From: JANQSS01 sp965249735
GTDB lineage: Bacteria; Bacteroidota; Bacteroidia; Chitinophagales; Saprospiraceae
Assembly (NCBI GenBank): GCA_965249735.1
Contig: CBDFMS010000025.1
Location: 124,001-188,000, forward strand
Length of the DNA stretch: 64,000 nucleotides
Reading direction: 5' to 3'
Numbering within the stretch: the first letter of the stretch is position 1; each line of letters begins with the position of its first letter. A program made the position numbers and the translations under genes. Under the pieces are notes generated by a model. It made no database searches and was not told the DNA's origin. It saw nothing but the letters and a program-made list of their open reading frames with translations. Shown piece after piece: positions 36,611 to 44,702 of this stretch.

Positions 36611-37054
36611 TTACTTAATCTCAATTGTACGCGATAAATCGTTGTCTGTTTTCACAATCTTGGGTAGGGTAACAACCAAGACGCCGTTTTCATACTCAGC
36701 CCTTATATTGGACTGATCTACTATTTCAGGAAGTTGGAATGATTTCTTAAATGAAGAAAACTGAAATTCTCTTCTGATAAAATTTTTCTTTTCATTTACA
36801 TCATCCGCATCAAAATCAAATGATATTGTGAGGGAAAGGTCCTCCAGGTGAAGGTGGAAATCCGACTTGTTTAGACCTGGAGCGGCTAGTTCAAGGACAA
36901 ATGCTCCCTCCTCATCAATAATATTGACCTGTGGCGTAGTCGATGCCAATCCTGCTCCTAATACAGTAGATAATCCTTCATTGATCAATTCATCAAAAAT
37001 TGATGCCATAGGTTTCATTTCTGATGGATTTGAATTAATATTAAATTTATACAT
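36611..37054 (-). CDS. Small heat-shock protein (Hsp20 family)
   Basis: A 147-residue alpha-crystallin-domain chaperone. The core is seen as GAFVLELAAPGLNKSDFHLH (about 50-70) and, at the end of the domain, IRAEYENGVLVVTLPKI, the A-x-x-x-n-G-v-L pattern of Hsp20 proteins. It holds unfolded proteins in soluble form under stress. It is the second of two adjacent hsp20 genes on the minus strand, 17 bases after the first, and the two probably form an operon. The two are similar in length and motif but clearly different in sequence. Confidence 0.92.
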   Translation of the reverse strand: MYKFNINSNPSEMKPMASIFDELINEGLSTVLGAGLASTTPQVNIIDEEGAFVLELAAPGLNKSDFHLHLEDLSLTISFDFDADDVNEKKNFIRREFQFSSFKKSFQLPEIVDQSNIRAEYENGVLVVTLPKIVKTDNDLSRTIEIK

Positions 37055-37071
37055 GCTTAATTTATTTTTAC

Positions 37072-37461
37072 TTAGTTAATTGAAATTGTTTTTGGTTTTG
37101 CTGCTTCCTTAATTGGAAGTTTAATCGACAATATCCCTGCTGTAAATTCCGCCTGAATCAAATTCGTGTCGACCTCTTTAGGTAGTTTAAAAGAGCGATC
37201 GAAGCCTGCTAGTTCGAAGCCTTTTTTCAAATAAGTTCTTGGGTTTTTTTCTTCTACAACATGGTTGATAAGCAAGTTGCCGTTTTCGATTCGCAGGCTA
37301 ATGTCTTTTTTATTCAGCCCCGGGATGGCTATTTCAATTTGATAATTGTCACCATCCTTCAAAACATTTACACGGGGAATGTGATGAAAAAATTGATGCC
37401 GGTTGCGTGTATTCCGGTTGGCCCGATGCTGCGGTGTAAATAAAAACTGTTTCGTTGTCAT
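37072..37461 (-). CDS. Small heat-shock protein (Hsp20 family)
   Basis: A 129-residue Hsp20-type chaperone: NYQIEIAIPGLNKKDISLRI near residue 40 and IQAEFTAGILSIKLPIK near the C-terminus. First gene of the pair. Its upstream region (37462-37683) holds a 12-bp inverted repeat and an 18-bp palindrome, shared with the divergent sigma-factor gene, that may control it. Confidence 0.92.
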   Translation of the reverse strand: MTTKQFLFTPQHRANRNTRNRHQFFHHIPRVNVLKDGDNYQIEIAIPGLNKKDISLRIENGNLLINHVVEEKNPRTYLKKGFELAGFDRSFKLPKEVDTNLIQAEFTAGILSIKLPIKEAAKPKTISIN

Positions 37462-37549
37462 TTTTTAGTGTTTGTTTACTCTTCAATAATCAACATCAGT
37501 TCCAATTAGAAATTTCGGCCAATACTACAGCCCCACGCAACAGTTAGCT

Positions 37550-37591
37550 GCCATAATGGCGTATTTGGTGTTAGCAATGCGCCATTATGGC
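37550..37591. promoter_or_regulatory. 12-bp perfect inverted repeat between hsp20 and sigma genes
   Basis: GCCATAATGGCG (37550-37561) and CGCCATTATGGC (37580-37591) are exact inverted copies, 18 bases apart. Each arm is itself nearly palindromic (CCATAATGG). There is no T-run after it, so an operator bound by a dimeric regulator is more likely than a terminator. It is not the CIRCE sequence bound by HrcA. Confidence 0.5.
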
Positions 37592-37617
37592 CGATATTCG
37601 CGTAGACCGGATAATAA

Positions 37618-37635
37618 AATTGATCTAGATCAATT
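37618..37635. promoter_or_regulatory. 18-bp perfect palindrome upstream of the ECF sigma gene
   Basis: AATTGATCTAGATCAATT is a perfect palindrome 48 bases before the sigma-factor start codon. It has the size and symmetry of an operator for a homodimeric repressor. Confidence 0.45.
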
Positions 37636-37683
37636 ATTTAACAGATTAGTTGGGTATGTTTGGTAAGATTCAAACACTTATAA

Positions 37684-38298
37684 GTGAATAGATTAAAGAC
37701 ATCGGACAACGATCTAATCAAAGCCATTCGAACTGGTGGTGAAGTACGTATGCGAGCACTGGAACAAATATTTAAAAATGAAGGAAAACGGTTGAGTGTC
37801 ATTCGGTACTTAAAATCGAAAGGATGCAGTCAACATGATGCGGAAGATCTGTATCAAGATGCCATTATCATTTTTGAACGAAAGGTCTCGGCAGGAGAAT
37901 TTATGCAATTGGCTTCGATCGACAACTACATCTTTAGCATAGTAAAGCTGAATTGGTATAATAAGTACCGGAAGAACCAAAGGCAGTCCGGAAATGAAAT
38001 TACAGATGACCTACTCTTGGAACGAGATGTATCTGCATACTATGAACGACAGGAGCGAAAAGGCATCATGAATCAAATCTTGAGTCTGATTGGAGAGCGC
38101 TGTAAAAAGTTGTTGCTCATGTTTACACAAAGCTATTCAATGGAAGATATTGCCAGGGAGATTGGTTTGACCGATAACGTTCATGCCAGAAAAGAAAAAT
38201 ACCGATGCCTCAATCGAATGCGTGTAAAGGTGCAGAATGATAAAGCATTGGCCTCTTATATAAAGAATCAACTCATGCCACGACCTGATGAAATTTGA
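37684..38298 (+). CDS. ECF-type RNA polymerase sigma factor
   Basis: A 204-residue sigma-70 family protein starting at GTG 37684. Region 2 is visible as CSQHDAEDLYQDAIIIFERK, with IDNYIFSIVKLNWYNKYRKN after it, and region 4 as ERCKKLLLMFTQSYSMEDIAREIG. The region-4 helix-turn-helix is longer and less canonical than in typical ECF factors. Its 3' end overlaps the next gene by 11 bases, the usual arrangement of a sigma factor with its membrane partner. An 18-bp palindrome lies just upstream. The regulon cannot be inferred. Confidence 0.88.
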   Translation: MNRLKTSDNDLIKAIRTGGEVRMRALEQIFKNEGKRLSVIRYLKSKGCSQHDAEDLYQDAIIIFERKVSAGEFMQLASIDNYIFSIVKLNWYNKYRKNQRQSGNEITDDLLLERDVSAYYERQERKGIMNQILSLIGERCKKLLLMFTQSYSMEDIAREIGLTDNVHARKEKYRCLNRMRVKVQNDKALASYIKNQLMPRPDEI

Positions 38299-39043
38299 CG
38301 ATCAGCATATCATCGAATACCTGGAAGGCCACCTGGACGAAGCACAAGTGCATTCATTCGAAGAAGCCCTTCGTCGGGATGAGCTGTTAAATGAACGGTT
38401 TCAAACTTATACGCTGATCAAAGATGCGTTGACCCATGCCCACGAAGAGGATTTACGAAAGAACTTCAACGTATGGGAATCTGAAATGGGTCAAACGAAA
38501 GCCAGACCCAAAGATGCTCCACGCATTCAAATTTCGAAAAGGTGGTTGAGCCTGGCAGCATCCATTTTTGCCTTTGCCATCGTCATCACCATCTTGTACA
38601 ATTCACTCATGAAACCGGCGAACCTTTTTGCCACCTACTATTCAGAGCCAATCCCAAATATCACCCGAGAAGCGGGAAATGAAGAAGTCAGCATCAATTT
38701 TTCGAATGCCCTGACGCACTATGCAGCAGGTGATTTTGCTAAAGCCATCTCGGGATTCGAAGGCGTTGACAAGGTCGATAAACGCTATGAAGAGGCCCAG
38801 CTTCTACTTTTGGATTCACACGTGAAAGAAAAAGACTGGGCTAGCGCACTCAACCGATCAGAAGATCTATTGAACTCAGATTCGCTCTCACCTATATCAC
38901 GAGACAAACTGGATTGGTTTCATCTTTTAGTGTTGCTTCGTAGTGGCGAAAAGGAACAAAGCCTTCTTGAATTGGATAAGATTCTAGCGGACCCAGAGCA
39001 TTTATTCTATCTCAGAGCCGGGGAACTTGAAGCTGATTTGTAA
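38288..39043 (+). CDS. Membrane protein with anti-sigma-like N-terminus and TPR-like C-terminus
   Basis: A 251-residue protein. The first about 75 residues (IIEYLEGHLDEAQVHSFEEA) look like the helical anti-sigma N-terminal domain, without the HxxxCxxC zinc motif. One membrane segment follows (LSLAASIFAFAIVITILY, about 86-104), then a periplasmic part with tetratricopeptide-like helices (FSNALTHYAAGDFAKAISGF, AQLLLLDSHVKEKDWASALN). The overlap with the sigma gene implies it holds the sigma factor at the membrane and senses a periplasmic state; that is inference from layout. Confidence 0.75.
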   Translation: MKFDDQHIIEYLEGHLDEAQVHSFEEALRRDELLNERFQTYTLIKDALTHAHEEDLRKNFNVWESEMGQTKARPKDAPRIQISKRWLSLAASIFAFAIVITILYNSLMKPANLFATYYSEPIPNITREAGNEEVSINFSNALTHYAAGDFAKAISGFEGVDKVDKRYEEAQLLLLDSHVKEKDWASALNRSEDLLNSDSLSPISRDKLDWFHLLVLLRSGEKEQSLLELDKILADPEHLFYLRAGELEADL

Positions 39044-39135
39044 GGCCTCAAGCGCGTTGTCCAAATTGATTTTTATTTGCAGATACTAAATTATCCGAAA
39101 GGCATACTATAACTGCCTATGTAACTGTTAATGTG

Positions 39136-39143
39136 TATATTTG
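39136..39143 (+). promoter_or_regulatory. -7 box upstream of the M23 peptidase gene
   Basis: TATATTTG fits TAnnTTTG and lies 83 bases before the ATG at 39227. The -33 region is not clear. Confidence 0.35.
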
Positions 39144-39226
39144 CATCCGCAATTATTCGAGGACATACTTGTTACCCTGTTATAATTGAGTCATCAAAGA
39201 AGTTACACGTTTAAGTAAGAAATTAT

Positions 39227-40201
39227 ATGATCAAAAGGCGATACACGTATAATCCAGTAACAGACACATTTATGGAAATTAAAGCTAATCCCAAAAAGAC
39301 GACAGTAAAGGCAATTGCCTATGGCGCCTCTGTATTGGTTAGTGCCTTTGTATTGTATTTTGTTTTCAGCATCTACTTGCCTTCACCTAATGAAATGGCG
39401 TTGACAAAACGATTAGATGACTTGAAAGTCCAATATGCCGATCTCAATCAAGAGGTTGACAATATGACTGCCGTACTGGACAATATAAAAGAAAGAGACG
39501 CCGAAGTTTATGAATTGCTTCTTGGCACGCAGCCCGTGGATGATCACATTTGGAATGGAGGTATTGGGGGTCATGACATAGAAGGCGATAAAATATCTGA
39601 TGAAGTCAGTCTGATCGCCTTAAATAATGCCATTGACGAGATGGAACGAAAACTTGTCCTTCAGTCAAAATATCTCGAGGATGTAGAAAAATCTGCACTT
39701 GAACAAGAGAAACGTTATGCGAACATTCCTTCAATAAGGCCTATTCAGACATCAAAGTCAGATCGGCATGTTCAAATGCTATCGGGATTTGGTATGCGTA
39801 AACATCCGGTCTATAAAGTGAATAAAATGCATCTCGGTTTGGATTTTCCATCACGAAGAGGAACAACCGTTGTTGCTACAGGTGGTGGAAAAATCGCAAA
39901 GATAAAAAGACAAAGAACCGGGTATGGCAGAAGTATATTGATCGATCATGGTTTTGGTTATGAGACCTTGTATGCTCACATGGATAAAATCACAGTCAAA
40001 GAAGGTCAGGAAATAGAACGTGGTGAGCAAATTGGTACATTGGGACGAACGGGTACAGCGACTGCTCCACACGTACACTATGAAGTCCGGTTAAACAAAA
40101 AAGCGATAAATCCAATTGGATATTGTATGGATGGACTCACTCCTGAAGAGTATCAGACCCTGGTCGAGGCGGCATCTGTTCACAATCATTCGTTTGATTA
40201 A
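39227..40201 (+). CDS. M23 (LytM-type) metallopeptidase
   Basis: A 324-residue envelope protein: short basic cytoplasmic N-terminus, one membrane segment (AIAYGASVLVSAFVLYFVFS, about 30-50), a coiled-coil stem (DDLKVQYADLNQEVDNMTAV) and a C-terminal M23 domain. The zinc site is complete: HLGLDF (His, Asp) and HVHYE (His-x-His). Such enzymes cut peptidoglycan cross-links, or act as activators when the site is lost; here the site is intact, so hydrolase activity is expected. The layout matches the M23 peptidases anchored by one N-terminal helix that are common in Bacteroidota. Confidence 0.93.
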   Translation: MIKRRYTYNPVTDTFMEIKANPKKTTVKAIAYGASVLVSAFVLYFVFSIYLPSPNEMALTKRLDDLKVQYADLNQEVDNMTAVLDNIKERDAEVYELLLGTQPVDDHIWNGGIGGHDIEGDKISDEVSLIALNNAIDEMERKLVLQSKYLEDVEKSALEQEKRYANIPSIRPIQTSKSDRHVQMLSGFGMRKHPVYKVNKMHLGLDFPSRRGTTVVATGGGKIAKIKRQRTGYGRSILIDHGFGYETLYAHMDKITVKEGQEIERGEQIGTLGRTGTATAPHVHYEVRLNKKAINPIGYCMDGLTPEEYQTLVEAASVHNHSFD

Positions 40202-40331
40202 TTGTACTCAATCGATGGTGTTATGATTGTCGTCATTCAATCATCATTCAGCAGCAAATTTCAACATCTTATATAATTTTGAACTTCCATTCAATTTGAA
40301 GTCATTATATTGGCAAGAACCACAGGATAAA

Positions 40332-40670
40332 ATGCTCATGGTTGATGTATCCAATCTTACAAAACTTTATTACTCCATTGGGGAGGTAGCTGAGATGTTT
40401 GATGTTTCTCCCAGCCTGGTTCGCTATTGGGAATCCGAATTTACATATCTAAAACCACAGAAGAATAGTAAGGGTGACAGACGATTTACCAAGCAAAATA
40501 TAGATCAACTCAACACCATCTATCATCTGGTCAAAGAGAAAGGTTATACACTAGATGGGGCGAAGCGAGAAATCAAGGACAAGCGAAAAACAATCAGGAG
40601 ACAACAAAAAATTCTTCAAAAATTGAATCAGCTCAAGGGTAATCTTGAAGAATTGAAAAAGTCCATCTAA
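40332..40670 (+). CDS. MerR-family transcriptional regulator
   Basis: From ATG 40332 (112 residues) the protein has a MerR-type winged helix: YYSIGEVAEMFDVSPSLVRY followed by WESEFTYLKPQKNSKGDRRF and an ENIDQL-like helix. A coiled-coil dimerisation tail follows (KRKTIRRQQKILQKLNQLKG). There is no effector-binding domain. A longer upstream TTG start (40227) would add residues with no family match and is rejected. Homologues with this form are present as single core copies in many Bacteroidota. Its 3' end overlaps the convergent ABC gene by 4 bases. Confidence 0.88.
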   Translation: MLMVDVSNLTKLYYSIGEVAEMFDVSPSLVRYWESEFTYLKPQKNSKGDRRFTKQNIDQLNTIYHLVKEKGYTLDGAKREIKDKRKTIRRQQKILQKLNQLKGNLEELKKSI

Positions 40671-41296
40671 TCGCCGTTCATTTCTGATAATAGTAATTCT
40701 CTGTCGCACAGGTCCAAATCGCGATTTTCATTCGTAGCAATACAAATCAATTTTGACTTTCTAACCTGATTAATTTTTGTGCCAAACCACTCGTAGTTTG
40801 TTTTATCCAAATTGGTCCCGGGTTCATCGAGAATTAGAAGCGGATCAGAATTGCATATAGCCAAAGCCAGTTTTACTTTTTGCTTTTGTCCGGAAGACAA
40901 TTTTTCAAATTGTTTATTTTTACTGCTTTTTAAGTTTAACTCTGACAAAAGTTCCACAGGCGATTTATTCAAGTGTTTAAATTTTCCATGAAATTGAATC
41001 AATTCAAGCACAGTCAAATATTCAGGCACACGCATATAAGGTGCCGTAAAAGAAAGGTGTGAAAAAACCTCCGCTTCCTGAAGAGGATTATTATTTATTG
41101 AATATTTACGTAGACCTGAGGAAGGAGACTCCATCGAACTTAGAATACGAATCAGAGTAGATTTACCTGATCCGTTATACCCTCTTATTGCATACGTGTG
41201 CCCCAGGTCAAACTTAAATGATAAATCTCGAAACACCCATTGGAGGTCATATCGCTTGGATATGCCTTGTAATTCTATAGAAAAATGACTGACCAT
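40667..41296 (-). CDS. ABC transporter ATP-binding protein
   Basis: About 209 residues from ATG 41296 (three codons more if the ATG at 41305 is used). Walker A GYNGSGKST, signature LSSGQKQKVKLALAIC, Walker B PLLILDEPGTNLD and the H-loop region, in which the usual His is replaced (CIATNENRD). It is a stand-alone small ATPase, resembling the CcmA/heme-exporter-type subunits, with no permease gene next to it. It starts 4 to 13 bases after the lpxC-fabZ stop and may be transcribed with it. Substrate unknown. Confidence 0.85.
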   Translation of the reverse strand: MVSHFSIELQGISKRYDLQWVFRDLSFKFDLGHTYAIRGYNGSGKSTLIRILSSMESPSSGLRKYSINNNPLQEAEVFSHLSFTAPYMRVPEYLTVLELIQFHGKFKHLNKSPVELLSELNLKSSKNKQFEKLSSGQKQKVKLALAICNSDPLLILDEPGTNLDKTNYEWFGTKINQVRKSKLICIATNENRDLDLCDRELLLSEMNGD

Positions 41297-41308
41297 AAAG
41301 AACAATCA

Positions 41309-42706
41309 TTATTCCGGAACATTACGGCGTACGATTTGAGCAATTAATTCCCCTTCTGAAGCGATGCGATTACCTACATAAGTTGTTCCGTACATATGGC
41401 AAATACCTCTGCGTATAGGTGACATTAATTCCATTTTCAATATCAACGTATCACCAGGAATAACCTTGTATTTAAATTTGGCTCGTTCGATTTTAATAAA
41501 ATAAGTGTCCCAATTTTCAGGATCCGGCACAGTGCTTAATGCTAAAATTCCTCCCGTTTGGGCCAGTGCCTCGATTTGAAGTACACCGGGAAAAACCGGA
41601 TTACCCGGAAAATGACCTTGAAAGAAAAATTCATTGAGGGTAACGTTTTTCACCCCTACAACATGGGATTCAGATAACTCAATAACCTTGTCCACCAACA
41701 GGAATGGAAACCGATGAGGCAACATAGCCATGATCTCAGTTGTATCCTTCAATGCAGGCAAATCCGGATCGTATTTTGGCTTTCCTTTTAACCGTTGTTG
41801 TTCCCGTAGTTTTTTCTTCAAAATGGTACCAAAGCGTACATTAGATGTATGCCCTGGTTTGGTGGCCACAATTCTCCCTTTTATAGGTCTGCCAACCAAG
41901 GCCAAATCACCAACAACATCGAGTAGTTTATGTCTGGCAGGTTCATTTTTAAATCGTAAATCCGTGGTATTGAGGACGCCTTCTTCGACTATTTCAATAT
42001 TTGGCTTGTCGAGTTTTTCGGCTAATTTTTTAAGTTCATCAGCTTCCATAACACGATCCACAATCACTATTGCATTATCCAAATCGCCACCTTTAATCAG
42101 ATTTTGATTAATTAGCATTTCCAGTTCGTGTAAAAAAACAAAGGTGCGACAAGGAGCTATATTTTCGGCATAATCATCAAGGTTATACAAATGTGCATAT
42201 TGCTGGCCTAAAACTTGTGAGTTGAAATCGATCATCACAGTAATTTCGAAATGATCCGCGGGTAGAGCCAGGTATTCAGAACCCGTTTCCTCATCCTTAA
42301 ATTCAACCGGTTCGTCAATAATTAAATATTCACGATCGGCTTCTTGTTCAATCACACCGGCTTTCTGTATGGCCTCCGAAAAATATCTGGCACTTCCATC
42401 CATGATTGGCATCTCAGGACCATCAATCTCTAACATGGCATTGTCAACACCAAGGCCTCTCAGGGCAGAAAGTACATGTTCGATTGTGCTTACGGAAACG
42501 TCGCCATGTTTTATTTTGGTTCCTCGATTTGTCGATACAACTTTATTAACATCAGCAGGAATAATCGGTGTTTCTTCAACATCGACCCGCACAAATTTAT
42601 AGCCGGTATTTATTCCAGCGGGTTTTATATGCAAATTAACATCCTTGCCGGTGTGTAAACCAACTCCGGATACTTTAATGGAATCTTGAAGTGTTTTTTG
42701 TTTCAT
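41309..42706 (-). CDS. lpxC-fabZ: Bifunctional UDP-acyl-GlcNAc deacetylase / hydroxyacyl-ACP dehydratase
   Basis: A 465-residue fusion. Residues 1-305 are LpxC, the zinc deacetylase that commits to lipid A synthesis: VSTIEHVLSAL (zinc His), HKLLDVVGDLALVGRPIKG (zinc His and Asp) and KPGHTSN (catalytic His). Residues of about 315-465 are FabZ, the beta-hydroxyacyl-ACP dehydratase: MLPHRFPFLLVD, FFQGHFPGNPVFPGVLQIEA (catalytic His and Glu). The fusion is typical of Bacteroidota and couples lipid A and fatty-acid synthesis. It lies downstream of lpxD (88-base gap) on the same strand, as expected for a lipid A operon. Confidence 0.97.
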   Translation of the reverse strand: MKQKTLQDSIKVSGVGLHTGKDVNLHIKPAGINTGYKFVRVDVEETPIIPADVNKVVSTNRGTKIKHGDVSVSTIEHVLSALRGLGVDNAMLEIDGPEMPIMDGSARYFSEAIQKAGVIEQEADREYLIIDEPVEFKDEETGSEYLALPADHFEITVMIDFNSQVLGQQYAHLYNLDDYAENIAPCRTFVFLHELEMLINQNLIKGGDLDNAIVIVDRVMEADELKKLAEKLDKPNIEIVEEGVLNTTDLRFKNEPARHKLLDVVGDLALVGRPIKGRIVATKPGHTSNVRFGTILKKKLREQQRLKGKPKYDPDLPALKDTTEIMAMLPHRFPFLLVDKVIELSESHVVGVKNVTLNEFFFQGHFPGNPVFPGVLQIEALAQTGGILALSTVPDPENWDTYFIKIERAKFKYKVIPGDTLILKMELMSPIRRGICHMYGTTYVGNRIASEGELIAQIVRRNVPE

Positions 42707-42794
42707 GAATTGCGCTTTCGATCCAATTTGAGATTTCTCTTTGAATAGCCCGTTATTAATTTAATCAAGTGTGTTATGAAAAGTGATAGCCGAG

Positions 42795-43853
42795 TTATGC
42801 TTTATTATTCTGCACGATTTTTTCTAATTCCTCAATCCGGTTCATTAATTCTTTAATTAGACTATCCGTTTGGGGTAATTTTTTAAAATACGCATAGGAT
42901 TTTAAATAGGACAAATATTCAATGGCAGGATAACCAAATAATTTAGAATTCTCTTTTTTAATGGTTTTTGACAGACCACTCTTTGCTTGTATCATTGTGC
43001 CATCTGCAATGGATAAATGTCCGGCAATACCTACCTGACCTCCAAGAATACAATTTTTACCAATTTTGGTACTTCCTGCTATCCCTGTTTGCGCCGCAAT
43101 AGCTGTTGACTCTCCAATAACTACATTATGGGCAACATGTACCAGGTTATCAATGATCACACCATCTTCAATGATGGTTTCTCCCATTACGGCGCGATCA
43201 ACAACTGACCCGGCGCCAATTTCGACTTTATTCCCAATGCGCACTGTTCCAACTTGTGGAATCTTTTCATACCCCTGTTCACTTTTGCTGTAACCAAAAC
43301 CATCACTTGCGATGACAACGTTGTCATAGAAGGCGCAATCATCACCAATTTCAGTCCCATATTGAACCCGAACACCAGGATAAAATTTACATCGTTCACC
43401 GATTTGAACGTCATGTGCGATATACACCTGTCCGATAAGTTCAGAGCCGGCGCCAATAACTGTATTTGCGCCTACTATACAAAGTGGTCCAATGTGGACA
43501 TCCGGAGCTATTCTGGCCGTGGGATGAATATTGTTCGATGAGGAAGGAATTGTCCCTTTGCCATTTTCGCTTTGTGATTCATACCACTTTAGCAATTGAC
43601 CAACAGAAGCATAGACATTCTCAACTCGGATCAACACGGCCTCTACAGGTTGTGTCGGATTGAAATTTTTATCCACTAAGACGGCGCTAGCCATTGTTTT
43701 GTAAACGTAGTGTTCATATTTGGGATTTGCCAAAAAAGTAAGCATGCCGGGTTGTCCTTCTTCTATCTTGGCCGGACCGGATATAAAAATGGATGGATCC
43801 CCCTCCACTTCGGCATTTAACATTTTTGCGATCTCACCGACAGTAATCTCCAT
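42795..43853 (-). CDS. lpxD: UDP-3-O-acylglucosamine N-acyltransferase
   Basis: A 352-residue enzyme that adds the N-linked acyl chain in lipid A synthesis. The N-terminal uridine-binding part (GPAKIEEGQPGMLTFLANPK) is followed by a left-handed beta-helix of hexapeptide repeats (about 105-300: IGPLCIVGANTVIGAGSELI, KIGKNCILGGQVGIAGHLSI). The HVAHNVVIGE segment holds the catalytic His. A C-terminal helix (ELMNRIEELEKIVQNN) forms the trimer coiled coil. Length and motifs are standard. Confidence 0.96.
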   Translation of the reverse strand: MEITVGEIAKMLNAEVEGDPSIFISGPAKIEEGQPGMLTFLANPKYEHYVYKTMASAVLVDKNFNPTQPVEAVLIRVENVYASVGQLLKWYESQSENGKGTIPSSSNNIHPTARIAPDVHIGPLCIVGANTVIGAGSELIGQVYIAHDVQIGERCKFYPGVRVQYGTEIGDDCAFYDNVVIASDGFGYSKSEQGYEKIPQVGTVRIGNKVEIGAGSVVDRAVMGETIIEDGVIIDNLVHVAHNVVIGESTAIAAQTGIAGSTKIGKNCILGGQVGIAGHLSIADGTMIQAKSGLSKTIKKENSKLFGYPAIEYLSYLKSYAYFKKLPQTDSLIKELMNRIEELEKIVQNNKA

Positions 43854-44001
43854 TTACCAACTATCTTGTTTCGATTTTGAACAATCGTGCAAAGGTAAGG
43901 TATTATATCAGACTTTTGTCACTAAACGTATCTTATATATGTTTTTTAGATAATGTATAAGTTCTAGATTTCTAATGCTTAAAGTAAAATACCCTGAATA
44001 A

Positions 44002-44595
44002 ATGAAATTTCTGCTTTTCGATATATCAGCCAATGGCCAGCCAAAAAGTTATAGTGCTTCTTTTCGAGATAGCTTCAATTGGCCGAGAATGATTCACCTT
44101 TCATGGCAGCTAATGAATGAAAAAGGACAGATTCTCGATAGTCATAATGATTTGATCAAACCTTCGGGATTTACACTGACGCCTCAAATTGAAGAACGAC
44201 ATAAAGTCAGCACAAAGGAATTGAAGGAACAAGGAGTAGAAGTCAAAGCGAGTGTCGCGTCCTTCATGAACATTGTGCCTGAAGCGGACATGGTATTTGC
44301 TCATAATCTGACCTTTAATCAAGGTGTCGTGACAGCAGAGGCAGATCGGGCCGATATAATCGAGCGTTTGTCTTCTGCTGACACCTACTGTTTGATGCAG
44401 GAGGCAACTTACTTTTGTGGTATTCCGGGTAAACGTGGCAAATACAAATGGCCAAGCCTTCCGGAATTACATCAACGCATATTTGGTAAATCCTATGGCA
44501 AAATATCGAATGCCGAAGCGGATCTGAATGCCCTTGCACGGTGCTTCATCGTCATGTATAAGACGGGTGTTTTAGAGGATATCTTTGACGAGTAA
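44002..44595 (+). CDS. DnaQ/exonuclease-fold protein lacking most catalytic residues
   Basis: A 197-residue protein that aligns along its length with short DEDDh exonucleases of Bacteroidota, which carry a FDTETTG first motif, an AHNxxFD second motif and a final HNAxxD. Here these are FDISANG, AHNLTFNQGVV and KISNAEADLNALARCF. The first Glu, the second Asp and the third His are replaced, while the first and last Asp remain. Supporting blocks (NWPRMIHLSWQLM, YKWPSLPELHQRIFG) are kept, so the fold should be intact. It is probably a non-catalytic nucleic-acid binder or altered enzyme rather than a decaying gene, because the frame is clean. Divergent from lpxD across a 148-base gap. Confidence 0.75.
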   Translation: MKFLLFDISANGQPKSYSASFRDSFNWPRMIHLSWQLMNEKGQILDSHNDLIKPSGFTLTPQIEERHKVSTKELKEQGVEVKASVASFMNIVPEADMVFAHNLTFNQGVVTAEADRADIIERLSSADTYCLMQEATYFCGIPGKRGKYKWPSLPELHQRIFGKSYGKISNAEADLNALARCFIVMYKTGVLEDIFDE

Positions 44596-44659
44596 GGCAG
44601 CAATCTCAATTTCGCGACACAATCGCGGGCATTTGCTTTCACAAACGGCTGAGATTTAG

Positions 44660-44667
44660 TATCTTTG
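44660..44667 (+). promoter_or_regulatory. -7 box upstream of the glycogen synthase-like gene
   Basis: TATCTTTG matches TAnnTTTG, with a TTTG about 24 bases further upstream that could be a slightly distant -33 box. The ATG at 44703 follows 35 bases later. Confidence 0.45.
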
Positions 44668-44702
44668 CCGTCCTTTTTGAATAACCAAAAGTGAATTGAA
44701 AT

